This document shows positions 9,309 through 18,712 of a stretch of DNA of 36,956 nt, one piece after another (the stretch's first letter is position 1; every line of letters begins with the position of its first letter). A program made the translations under genes and the position numbers. The stretch is from Aduncisulcus paluster (Eukaryota > Fornicata): contig BQXS01012585.1 of assembly GCA_024181965.1 (NCBI GenBank), forward strand, positions 1-36,956, written 5' to 3'. Below the pieces are notes generated by a model. That model had not been told where the DNA came from. It worked only from the letters and a program-made list of their open reading frames with translations, and made no database searches.

Positions 9309-10388
9309 TTATTTCCATGGAAGTAGAGATAATCGTTCACCTGCAATGGTTTCCTTGGGCATAGTAAATACAAGGGAGAGGATGCAGAAATTTCGACTAT
9401 TCTTCCCATTCCACCTTCCTTTCCCTTCAATCTCACACAATACAACGTTATCCAAATCAATAGGAAGGAAATACCATTCAAATTGATGTTTAGGTTGTGT
9501 GAATTCATACTTCTTGCATGTCTTCTTATCATCACAATCTGTGAAAGTGAAGAGAAGATGAGGTGAACTACGATACCTATCCACACAGATATAAGCACCT
9601 TTCATTAGACTGGGTGATGGGAAAGGGATAGAAAGATGGGATAAAGCGACACCACATTCCCCTTTTAACATTGCTTGTGCTGCTGAACTCTGATCATACC
9701 ACTTAGATTCCTTACAAAGCGAATCATTCTTGCACTTAACCATTGAGAATGAAGGATCCACAAGCTTTGGATCATCACGTGGAATGGGAATAGAATCTTT
9801 ATCTCCTTTCTTAACAAACTCTGGTTTCACAACTGAAGCTTCAGCCCATAGTTTCTCTTTGGCTTCACGAGCTATAGTTTCTTCAGGGGTTTCTTTTCTA
9901 ATGAAAACAAGAGAGATGATTTTAAAATACTCTTTCTCTCTTCCTTTCCCTGTAATCTCACACAGAACAACATCAGGGAGATCAACAGGAAGGAAATACC
10001 AATGCCAACCTTTAAATCCATGAAATTCGTATTTCTTCGACGTTTTCTCACCCTTTGAAGATGTGAGAGTGAAGATAAGATGTGATGGAGGGTAATAATA
10101 CAAAAGACAGATATAGACACCTTTCATTGGGGAAGATGAAGAGAAAGGAATGGAGATATGGGTAAAATGCCCTGCATCGCCCTCTCCTTTCATCATATCT
10201 TGTGCTTTAGAACTCTGATCGTACTCTTCATCACCTTCTTCCTCGGTTCCATCTATTGCTTTGATAGTTGGAAACTCTGCACTCTTAATATTAGGGGCAT
10301 CTCCAGGAATTGGACAGCAATAGGCATATCCTTCATGAACAAACACAGGCTCCACAGTTTGAATAACAGCATCTGTGGATAAACTCAT
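9309..10388 (-). CDS. Two-module protein of a probable lineage-expanded family
   Basis: An intact 359-residue protein with ATG at 10388. It consists of two copies of a module of roughly 150 residues (about 25-170 and 200-345). Each copy reads YDQSS.AQ.M.KGE, then an IPF.S.S.MKG.YIC strand pair, HL.FT.T, K..KKYEF, WYFLP.DL..VVLCEI.GKGR and a SLVF strand. The alternating hydrophobic strands suggest a beta-sandwich, but I know no function. I recall similar modules in many Aduncisulcus paluster proteins, some fused to kinase-like domains; this is unverified. The linker KETPEETIAREAKEKLW follows module 1, whereas module 2 ends abruptly in KETIAGERLSLLPWK, so this copy may be truncated relative to longer members. 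No signal peptide is present. Confidence 0.75.
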   Translation of the reverse strand: MSLSTDAVIQTVEPVFVHEGYAYCCPIPGDAPNIKSAEFPTIKAIDGTEEEGDEEYDQSSKAQDMMKGEGDAGHFTHISIPFSSSSPMKGVYICLLYYYPPSHLIFTLTSSKGEKTSKKYEFHGFKGWHWYFLPVDLPDVVLCEITGKGREKEYFKIISLVFIRKETPEETIAREAKEKLWAEASVVKPEFVKKGDKDSIPIPRDDPKLVDPSFSMVKCKNDSLCKESKWYDQSSAAQAMLKGECGVALSHLSIPFPSPSLMKGAYICVDRYRSSPHLLFTFTDCDDKKTCKKYEFTQPKHQFEWYFLPIDLDNVVLCEIEGKGRWNGKNSRNFCILSLVFTMPKETIAGERLSLLPWK

Positions 10389-10965
10389 TTGAATAGAGAA
10401 GGAATATTATCTAAAAAAATAAAAATAAACAGAATAATTGTGAATTTCAAAGAGAACAGTCCGAGACATAGACACCACGACCCCGACGAACAAAACGAAC
10501 AAGAAACGACCACACAGCACAATAATGGGTATAATTAGAAGTCACCAATTAAAATATGTCTAAATGTATAAGTAGTAAAAGATATGGCATACAGTAAATA
10601 TATAATATGTTATTTACGCAGAAAAAGACGACGACCAAACTCACAACCCCCGTCTGACAATCACGGAAAGTGATATTGCATAATATATAAATAAATATGT
10701 GTTGACTTTTCCTTTGTTTCATATATTGTATGTCATCCTCGTGAATCCACTCCCGACACAAAATCGTTTCATAAGTCCGACATTTGTTTACATATTGGAT
10801 TATAAAGTTACAAAATATGATGATAAGTTGCAGTTGAAATCTGTGAATATTGCATATATATCATCGACTTCTTGGCAGAGCTCTGGTGTAAGTATCAGTT
10901 AGTTTAAGTATCATACTATCATAGTACAGTATAGTAAACTTTTATTAAATCACGCTATGATAAAC
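10389..10965. other. Intergenic region
   Basis: This lies between the start of the two-module gene and the 3' end of the CEP76-like gene. It is AT-rich. A 60-codon plus-strand stretch near 10720-10902 is open but lacks an ATG and resembles nothing I know. No RNA gene is recognisable. Confidence 0.4.
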
Positions 10966-13900
10966 TCATAACAACACAGCTCCTTCAATGTACGCATGTG
11001 TGATATAGCCAACATATACTATTGACACTTGCATATTGAAAGAAAGGGTCTTTACACAACTGCCGAAAGCATAAACGCATTTATCCATAACGCAATCAAG
11101 AATTCCGCTGTTCGAGATAATTCTAACAATTTCAGCAGCATCGATGGTCGGCAGGAAAAACGGTCTTCCATACCATAGACACTGTAAAGGTACAAGGGAC
11201 ATGAGTTCATAATGATATGGATGGAGCGCTTCACAGGGAAATTGCATTCCACGGCCAAGAGAACTATTCGCAACGGCCTCACAAATAGCTGGTGTGGCAA
11301 TATTTTGGAGGTATTTACACAAAGGAGCATGGAATTTCATTTTGGGCTGAAACACCATGTTTTGACGGTATGATACCATCAACTTGGTAAGCGAATGTGA
11401 CAACGCACGACTCAGTTCTCTATCTGTCGTTGTCATGAAATATGATCGCTTTTGGAGAGCAAATGAGGGAGGACACCACCAATAAAAAGGAGATGAGAGT
11501 GGAAGAATACCTCCAGAGCACTTATTTTGCATCCCTCGTCCAACTCGATTCCGATGCATGTTCTCGTATTTCTTTGTGGCATCAGTGAGCGACCTAATGA
11601 TTTGATTTGGATATCCGAGTAACCAGTCATTCAGATCATCAACGTCGAATCGGATCTCACCGATCAAATCATATTTCTGACGATTGACATACACTTGCTT
11701 ATGATTAAACAAACATCCAACACGCTTGAAGGGGAATTGGGGACTGTGAGTGTTGATAAAGGGCAAACCAATGTCCAAATGCCAATGAAGAACTTCACAG
11801 GAGGAAGACAACGTTAAGGAAGGAGCTTCTTTCGCAGGGGTTGTCACAACACGGCCAACAACCGTCCGGCGGAAGTTTCGAAGTTCGGTTGACGCCTGTA
11901 AATATGCCGTACGAATGTCATGGAAAGGAAGTCCAGAAAACAGAGATTTGTCAGACCGTACACCGTGGAGATCGCCGGAAGATGTGTTTGCTGCCAACTG
12001 TTTTGACTTACGAGGACTCAAATGGAATGCAAATTCACCGATATTTCCACTCAAATCAAGCCGTTTCACTTCACTGATTTCACTATCATCATCCGAATCC
12101 TCGAGATCGTGTCCCCCATGTCTTGAACGTATTTTCCCATGCTTGGACACACCTCCTTTCCCTCGCATATGCTTAATGCACGAAGCCCTCCCCTTCTCGA
12201 AGTCTTCCCATCCGTACCCAATCCTCATGCCACCTTTCCCATCCACAATCTCCTTCATGTGTCTCATATTGATGGAATATTCGGATATATACGTGAGNNN
12301 NNNNNNNNNNNNNNNNNCTGTTTTGACTTACGAGGACTCAAATGGAATGCAAATTCACCGATATTTCCACTCAAATCAAGCCGTTTCACTTCACTGATTT
12401 CACTATCATCATCCGAATCCTCGAGATCGTGTCCCCCATGTCTTGAACGTATTTTCCCATGCTTGGACACACCTCCTTTCCCTCGCATATGCTTAATGCA
12501 CGAAGCCCTCCCCTTCTCGAAGTCTTCCCATCCGTACCCAATCCTCATGCCACCTTTCCCATCCACAATCTCCTTCATGTGTCTCATATTGATGGAATAT
12601 TCGGATATATACGTGAGATAGGACAACATAAACGTGGGGTCAGAGCTTACAACAGATGGACGCGAGGCAGCAAGAGGGAAAGGGGAAGTAATGAAACACA
12701 TTCGACGCCAGACCTTATCATTGGGAAAAGTAACGCTTGACATACGTCTTAAAGCTGGTAACCGTTCAGTACGAGTCATCGGGAACGAACGGATATCGAT
12801 CTGGGTCTTTGCAATTCCGTTGCGTTGACCTGATGATAACTGTCCTGGTTTAGGAAGAACCAAATCTTTAAACCCAGAACCAGAAACACCATCGAGCATC
12901 ATACCTCCTGATCTATTTATAGAACCTCCTGATCTATTTATAGAACCTGCGGCATCAGGAATAACCCCGGCAGAGGAAGTCGTTGTCAGAGGCAGGGATT
13001 GATGATGAAGATCGGTGTCTGTTGTTAGAGAACTGTCCATGACAACTGTGGGATTGGAAGTAAGGGGTTGTTCAGATGTACCGGCAGAAGTACCGGCAGA
13101 AGTACCGGCAGAAGTACCGGCAGAAGTACCGGCAGAAGTACCGGTAGGATCTGTCGATGATGATGGAGGGATACCATTCATCGTATTGCGTTCCAATTCT
13201 TTTAATCTCTCTTTCTCTTCAGCCATAATGGTTTGGAATGGAGACATCATCTTTGCTGAGGCAGCATTAGGTAATTGCAATGATTTCTTTGGTTGTTTTT
13301 CTTCGCCTTCTTTTTTATAATCTCTTCTTTCTGCATCTTTCTTGCGCTGTTTACGTGATTTTTTCGAGGCAGAAGCATCGCCCCCAGATTCTCCAGTTTT
13401 CCGATGAAACACAGCTCTTTGCAAATGACTCGGCAAAAAAGATTCTTCAATCTCCAATATTTCTTCCCGTGGTCTATGAATATTTTTTTGCCACCCGCCT
13501 TCATCCTCATCATCTCTCTTATCGAAATTACTCAATTCCTCAGAGATGGAGGAGAGTTCTTCCTTCGAACGGGGCGGCTGGAGCAAAGCAGGTTTCTTGA
13601 TGGGTTTTGAATGTTTATGCATCGAGTAAGCCTGTAATTCTTCTTCTCCCAATGAAGCATCGATTGTAGATATTTTACCGCCCTTTTTCCTTTCCCATTC
13701 TTTCTGTTTTCTTCTGTAGCGACCTCTAAGGAGATGTCCACCGCCACAGACAGCTCCTTTATATAAAAGACACCCATCAATACACTCTCCCATCTCACTT
13801 TTCATCGATTTCTTGCTTCGATGACGAGTAACAACCCAGCAAGTTGGCTTATTGTTAGAATCGTGACCCAAAGCGACGTAAGCGTCTATTCCAAAACCTA

Positions 13901-16499
13901 AGAACAAAGAACACAGTGTGCATGCCTTTTCAAGCGCATGTCCACGTTTCCGAGCAAAAATGCTCATAGGCGATGAAATCTGCAGGGAAGGGGGTGGAAT
14001 GGATTCGTGAGGAGCATAAGGAAATTCATCGTGGTTGCGAATTAATCGCATAATAAATGCAGCCTCCATTGGGGAAGATAGGGAGGAAACTACAGGTCTG
14101 ACAAAAGCACAGGCAGGCCGAAAGACCCCAAACTCATCACACAACACGAGACAGAAATTCCTCCGTTTCAAAGTATGGCGGAATTGTCTCATATTCTTGT
14201 TATATACCCTGAACAGAGACTGCATTTCTTGTCTCTTTTCCATCAGAGCATGACTCAGCGAGGAAGTGGATCCTGAGTTTGAAATTGTACCAGCCGAGTG
14301 GGAGGTCTGGAGGGTTGGCACAAGAGGACTTGAACCGTAAACAATCTCACCTGAAGGAACAGGATCGATCTTTGCAAACATTGGACTGTGTTCTCTAATT
14401 GCTTCTCGAAATTCAAGCCTTTCCTGCTGTTTTTGGACCATAATTTCGGATTTCTTTTGTAAAGATTCCCTGACAAATTCAATGGGGGACTTGGAGTGTT
14501 TGGATCGCGATTTGGGAAGGTATTCTACAAATGGATTTGAACTTTTAGGTTTGCGAGCTTGTTCTTGAAACAATTCTTCCTCTTTTGTAAGCTCACTCTC
14601 ACCCTTTTCATATTTATAATCTTTAGGAATGGCGGAACTTTTCAATGGAGTGTACGTAGGAAATTCAATTGTCCCTGAGAAGTCTTGATGCTGAGTTGGA
14701 AGATCAGATTGAAGAGCACTATCATCATGACGGCCAGAGGCGGTACCAACACTTCCCCCGCCGGCAGAACCACCGGCAGAACCTCCGGCTCCAGATGAGT
14801 TCAGAGGAGGAGCGTGAGATGATCCTTTCAAAGCAGTGAGAGATGTTGATACGACACTTGAATCTGATTCGGTCACATCAATGGTATTTTCTATCTTTGA
14901 CAACGAAGATGAAGTGATTATTTTATCGATTGAAGCTCCAGATCCTCTTCTTTGTGCTTTTAGATGCCCATGTTTGTTACTTTTCCCCTTTTTCCCTTTC
15001 TTCCCTTTGCCTCCCTTATGACTGTTTTTACCCGTATCTTTGGCTCCTTTTGATCCTGATAATGACGACCCCACAGTTTCATCTTCACTATTAACAGGGA
15101 GATCAAAGCTCAAAATTGGATGGCCTTGACTATCCACAAAACTGTCTCCGTGGTGTTCACCATCAAAACCATGTTTCCTTGTTTCCTTGTCTTGGACAAC
15201 ACGCATCCACTCGTCAATGGAGATTTTGTGATCAATATGGAGGGTACTGTTTCGTTGCGAGGTGGCCAGTTCACGACGTCTTGCCGTGTTGATGCCGCCT
15301 AACTCATCAAGGGATCCATACATCGATGATAACGAGTGCATTAGAGGTGGATTGCGTTGTTTCTTTCTTCTTTTGAGCTCTTTCTCTCTCTCAAGAGCAA
15401 CCTGACTGTCAATCGAGTGGACTAAATGTTGAGCAATGTTGAAATCGGTCTCAATCTTCTTTCTATGCCTCTCGAAGAAAATATCTTGATCAAAACAGGT
15501 CCAGCAAGCAACGTTAGTATTGCTGCAACGGACAGAAACTTCCATAACGACGTCTGCACATCCATATGGCAACAAAAATGGAGAAGTCAGGAACATGGTG
15601 TGCGTTGACGTGTGGGGAGCATGGGCCAAAGCAGATAAAAGCGGTAAATGACAAGTTCCAATGAGTTCGCTGAAGGCACCAGAGGAGGTCGAGATAAGAT
15701 CATGCACAGAGATGTTCAAATATTGCGATTGCAGCCATATCATCAAGTCACTCACGTTGTCCGTGGGGAAATGAACTCTCATCTTCGAAGTTAAGCGAGG
15801 GAAAATCAGATTGGCATGACGAGCCTGGACATCGCGAATGACAGGCGTTTGAGTACGGGTGTATCCACAAGAAAGCCGGAAAAAGGGACTAATTTTACCC
15901 ATACTAATTCCAGACAATGGCATATATTTAGGTCTGCAGAAAAAGTTCAAGTTACCAACACTTTGAATCGTAACAACCAAATCAGTCCCACAAAACCCAT
16001 TTGGATCTAAAACACTCTTTTCTTTATCGTTCACATCATCATATAGTTTCTGGGCTTCAGAGAATTTGGATAAAAAGCCTTGGACTGTTAGGCTTTCGGT
16101 ACCCTTTGGGAAAAAATGCTTTAGTGTCGAGTTCACATCTTGGATTTGGAACCCTGTTTTACCTGTTTGTAAAATCCTGGCGAAAGTTTCTTCATCAAGC
16201 GCCCGGCCATATTTCTTCTTGAAATGGTCAAAAGCTCTGCGTGCTGCATCTCTCTTACCTTCGAGTATTTTTTCATAGTCTCCAATGAAAACAAGAAAGT
16301 CTTCAAAATCAAGACGAAAATCTCCATGCCTATCGTACATTTTAACATAAGTTTGAGCCTGTTCATGAGTTTCAAAGGGTCCAAAGAATGGTAACAATCT
16401 AAAGAGATCTGCCGCACCAATTTTACCATCACTTGAGGTTGTAAATTGCCGAAAAATCTCTTTAAACGAGCGAACCTGAAATTCTGATAAATGAGACAT
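10966..16499 (-). CDS. CEP76: CEP76-like ciliary protein (EF-hand, C2, transglutaminase-like); split by a false gap
   Basis: This is one gene. The part 16499-12318 continues in frame at 11997 once the duplicated 300 bp and the 20 N are collapsed; the joined length is 1738 codons including the stop. Residues about 10-75 resemble an EF-hand pair, and about 170-330 form a C2 domain. Residues about 850-895 hold the transglutaminase-like motif of CEP76/CC2D2A (LCSLFLGFGIDAYVALG, then CWVVTR). After a long Ser/Lys-rich insert the domain resumes near residue 1480 with HWHLDIGLPF and RVGCLFNHKQVYVN, close to human CEP76. CEP76 acts at centrioles, and the family belongs to cilia. Human CEP76 is only about 660 residues and lacks the EF-hands, so a CC2D2A-type relative is possible. 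The inserts contain TSAG and GSINRSG repeats. No intron is evident. Confidence 0.72.
11998..12617. other. False gap: 300-bp contig overlap left unmerged around 20 N
   Basis: Bases 11998-12297 are repeated exactly at 12318-12617 with 20 N between them (12298-12317). Removing one copy and the N run restores a continuous reading frame through the CEP76-like gene. This shows a scaffolding artefact, not a repeat or a real gap. Confidence 0.95.
12904..12945. repeat. Two tandem 21-bp units in coding sequence
   Basis: Two identical 21-bp units encode GSINRSG twice in the low-complexity insert of the CEP76-like protein. Confidence 0.9.
13078..13144. repeat. 12-bp minisatellite in coding sequence
   Basis: Five perfect copies of GTACCGGCAGAA plus a partial sixth encode a run of T-S-A-G tetrapeptides in the CEP76-like protein. 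The perfection suggests recent expansion and likely length polymorphism. Confidence 0.92.
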
Positions 16500-16663
16500 G
16501 TAATTCTAAAAGTAAAAGAATATATTCAAATAATATGGTTTAGTTAGGTAAAATAAAAGGAATTGATAACAATGAATATTGAATAATATTCTTATATTCA
16601 ATCAAAAAGACAAAACAAAATCAGGTGGAAGCAAAAATGCAGAGAATATAAATTTATGATCAT

Positions 16664-17275
16664 TTATTTGCTTAATGATGATGATATTTCTCGTTTGAAA
16701 CTTTCAACCAATGCTTTAGCTCTTTTCCCGATGGATTTGATGGAAGACTGAGAAAACTCCGATAGCTCCCCTCCAATCAATTTAAATTCTCCTTGAACAT
16801 ATCCACACACACAACTATATGTTTTATCACTTTCTACGTCGGATTCTTCTTCTTTCGGAGAAGGATTTGGAAGTATAGCAATTGGAAATCCCTTCATTTC
16901 AACACCAGCATCTATGAGAGCAAGGGAAACTGAATTAAATATGTGATCAAGCCTTCGCTCTCCCATTTCTATTATGTCAATTCTGATTGATATTTCTGAT
17001 CTAGGATATCTATCCAGCATAACTATGATTGAAAACATTTTTTCAATGAACAAACTGACATCTTCATTGGCCTTTTCAATTTCTTTTTCCATATCTAATC
17101 CAGAATATAACGTGTGATATGAAGAACACGCAATAATTCCCATATTAACTGAATCTATCTTTTTTATACTCGGAAACGGGCCAGTAACAGAGGTAATAAC
17201 TTTAGTCGAATCGGTTTCATAATAACATGAACCTGAAGCTCTATTATTTACGTTTAATTTAAAAGACAACTTCAT
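16664..17275 (-). CDS. RNase PH-like exosome ring subunit (Rrp46/Mtr3/Rrp41 type)
   Basis: A 203-residue protein and a likely subunit of the six-member RNase PH ring of the RNA exosome, which degrades and trims RNA in nucleus and cytoplasm. The N-terminal block (ASGSCYYETDSTKVITSVTGP) fits the family pattern GS..(Y/F).E..(N/D)T.V...V.GP. The segment YPRSEISIRIDIIEMGERRLD followed by N..SLALIDAGVEMKG fits the (Y/H)PR(S/T).I.(I/V)...NA..LAL.DAG.PM core. The ATG at 17275 gives a start and length close to Rrp46; the only upstream in-frame start is TTG. Which ring position it fills cannot be decided by eye. Eukaryotic ring subunits are normally catalytically dead. The left end of the Fanzor-like element lies 42 bp upstream of the ATG, inside its likely promoter. 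Confidence 0.75.
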   Translation of the reverse strand: MKLSFKLNVNNRASGSCYYETDSTKVITSVTGPFPSIKKIDSVNMGIIACSSYHTLYSGLDMEKEIEKANEDVSLFIEKMFSIIVMLDRYPRSEISIRIDIIEMGERRLDHIFNSVSLALIDAGVEMKGFPIAILPNPSPKEEESDVESDKTYSCVCGYVQGEFKLIGGELSEFSQSSIKSIGKRAKALVESFKREISSSLSK

Positions 17276-17317
17276 ATTTGTGTCCAAAACACTGATTTAT
17301 TGAGAGATGAATTTTTT

Positions 17318-17340
17318 TTGCGACTATGTCGCACTGCGAC
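17318..17340. repeat. Left inverted terminus of the Fanzor-like element
   Basis: It is composed of GCGAC TAT GTCGC ACT GCGAC. The arms are mutually complementary, so it can fold as a hairpin as well as pair with the right terminus. Confidence 0.65.
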
Positions 17341-17762
17341 CTTTTCAATATTCTAAAAACGTTAAAATTAATATCCTGTGATACCCTTATTCATTTATTA
17401 TTTTTTTATTTTTATCTGCTTGCTTAATAGCAAACTTGATGAATCCAAAATTCTTACACGCGGGAATGTGTATATTTACAATAGATCCATATCATGAGAA
17501 GATATCTCTCAGTAAATCTTCAGTTTTATCGCCAATTCCAAAAATAAATAATGTCTGGGGAGTGATTTTGGTTGGAGGCGAAGATACGCAACTCTAACAG
17601 AACTCTAAAAACCATTCTCTCTTGCTTCCATGGTCATAGCACCATTTCATATGATCGTAAAGAGCACATATCATTGGATTTTTGGGATAGAAATGCAAGG
17701 ATAATAGATACACGAGATGAGCCCACGGATCGAACTCCAAGGTCATTTCTAGAATGCCCTGA

Positions 17763-18146
17763 GATGCCGGGGAAGGCTATAAAAAGGCCTTTTCAGCTAC
17801 AGGAAAAGGACATCCAGCAACACCCGCAGTAAGAAAGGTTCCAAGAATAATGTCACATGTTGTAAAGAATATGGGTGGGATATTTATCAAAGTTGACGAA
17901 TATCACACTTCCAAATTATGTCCATGTTGTTACCAAAAACTTAGTACGATGAATCCGAAAACTCGTTTGAGAAAGTGTCCTGGTTGTCACCATGAAGGCC
18001 ACCGTGATTCTTTAGCTGCATTAAATATTGCTAATCTTGGTTATTATGAGTTTCTAGGTATCCCAAGACCTCCAGAATTTTGTTATTCCCAAGATCTTCA
18101 TCATCCTCGGCCACATCCAAGACAAAGACTTTCCTCTGGATTATAA
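17763..18146 (+). pseudogene. TnpB/Fanzor C-terminal fragment: RuvC-III plus zinc ribbon
   Basis: The frame is open from after a TGA at 17760. It holds the region before the zinc ribbon (F.ATGKGHPATP), then KVDEYHTSKLCPCC, a second CPGC pair, and HEGHRDSLAALNIANLG. This is the OrfB zinc-ribbon signature shared by IS200/IS605 TnpB and eukaryotic Fanzor proteins: DE..TS..C..C, C..C, then the RuvC-III aspartate in RD..AALNI. All four ribbon cysteines and the RuvC-III Asp are present. Upstream, RuvC-I and RuvC-II are not found in this frame. A weak IDP match in another frame near 17480-17500 (TIDPYHEKISLS) might be a ruined RuvC-I. The gene therefore looks dead, with the conserved 3' end surviving. 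The 3' tail continues past the family motif to a TAA at 18144-18146. Confidence 0.8.
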
Positions 18147-18225
18147 TTCTATTTTACCAATTTTACTATTTTTACTCACCGCGTGTTTTCACGATGGTGC
18201 AATTTGAACAATCTTTTTGCATGCT

Positions 18226-18247
18226 GTCGCTTTGCGACGCATCGCAA
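18226..18247. repeat. Right inverted terminus of the Fanzor-like element
   Basis: It reads GTCGC TTT GCGAC GCA TCGCAA. Its reverse complement matches the left terminus apart from the trinucleotide spacers and a one-base indel. Confidence 0.65.
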
Positions 18248-18295
18248 ATTGAATTTGTTCTTTATTGAGATAACTATAGATATTAAGAAAGTCTT

Positions 18296-18600
18296 TTAAA
18301 AGATTAAAACCATGAAAAACAACATAATTGCATTCCAAAATAAGATAACCAATCTGAGATATTGAAGAGCCTGGACGACAGAATGAATTTTTCCAGTCAC
18401 AGATTCAGGATCTGTCGACACGGGCTTGTTTGTAAGCTTTCCAAGATTTAAAATGGCTCCAGCGTTAACTATCATGGTACTAATAACAACATTACAAAAT
18501 AAAATTTCAAAATAAGAATAGATTCAATAAATAATAATACAAACTCATATCTCTGTTATACATACAAAAATAAGACAATATCTGATATTTTTGTAAACAT
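18296..18600 (-). CDS. SMIM7: SMIM7-like small membrane protein, two exons
   Basis: A spliced gene of 72 codons. Exon 1 is 18600-18566 and exon 2 is 18479-18296, separated by an 86-nt intron. The joined product starts MFTKISDIVLFF, continues through VNAGAILNL, and ends with QYLRLVILFWNAIMLFF. It aligns along its length with human SMIM7 (75 residues; from memory DILLFGTLLMNAGAVLNF and LRYFRIFIALWNIFMMF). The fit across the splice junction (DIVLF-F-T-M-I-V-NAGA) strongly supports the intron. There is an N-terminal hydrophobic stretch, a polar loop and a C-terminal membrane segment. SMIM7 is a conserved eukaryotic small membrane protein with poorly known function. It is divergent from TFIIE-beta, whose ATG is 112 bp away. 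Confidence 0.82.
18480..18565 (-). other. Spliceosomal intron of the SMIM7 homologue
   Basis: It is 86 nt, begins GTATGT and ends TTATTAG, and interrupts a Phe codon after its second base. Reading through it hits TAA within a few codons, so splicing is required. No CTAAC-type branch site is obvious. Confidence 0.8.
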
Positions 18601-18712
18601 TTTTCAAGTATAGTTTTAATAATCTGATATTTTGTTCAGTAATTTCTTCAATAGGATCAAATGAGACACTTCAATTTTTTCTCTGTGATGGACGAGACTC
18701 AGTTTGGTGGCA
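18601..18712. promoter_or_regulatory. Probable bidirectional promoter, SMIM7 homologue / TFIIE-beta
   Basis: The two divergent start codons are separated by 112 bp, which must contain both promoters. No named core element is recognisable. A second ATG at 18688 opens a frame of about 30 codons that overlaps the TFIIE-beta start, a possible upstream ORF. Confidence 0.45.

Larger units (their letters stand above)
17318..18247 (+). mobile_element. Truncated Fanzor (eukaryotic TnpB) element with inverted termini
   Basis: A segment of about 930 bp bounded by matching inverted termini and containing the C-terminal part of a TnpB/Fanzor nuclease gene. The termini share the pattern GCGA(C) N3 GTCGC N3 GCGAC in opposite orientations. 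Fanzor1 proteins are known from diverse eukaryotic DNA transposons, some with terminal inverted repeats. The copy is much shorter than an intact Fanzor gene of roughly 1.5-2 kb, so it is an internally decayed or deleted element. I could not confirm a target-site duplication. It lies between the exosome subunit and the SMIM7 homologue, 42 bp from the former's ATG and 48 bp from the latter's stop. Confidence 0.65.

Noticed and set aside
10699-10902. 67-codon open frame on the plus strand
   Set aside because: It begins with TTG, has no ATG near the start and no recognisable features.
11998-12617. Real tandem duplication inside the CEP76-like gene
   Set aside because: The copies are identical over exactly 300 bp and separated by a 20-N placeholder; collapsing restores the frame.
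17572-17832. 86-codon open frame upstream of the Fanzor fragment as a separate gene
   Set aside because: It has only a TTG start, overlaps the Fanzor frame and looks like a by-product of the decayed element.
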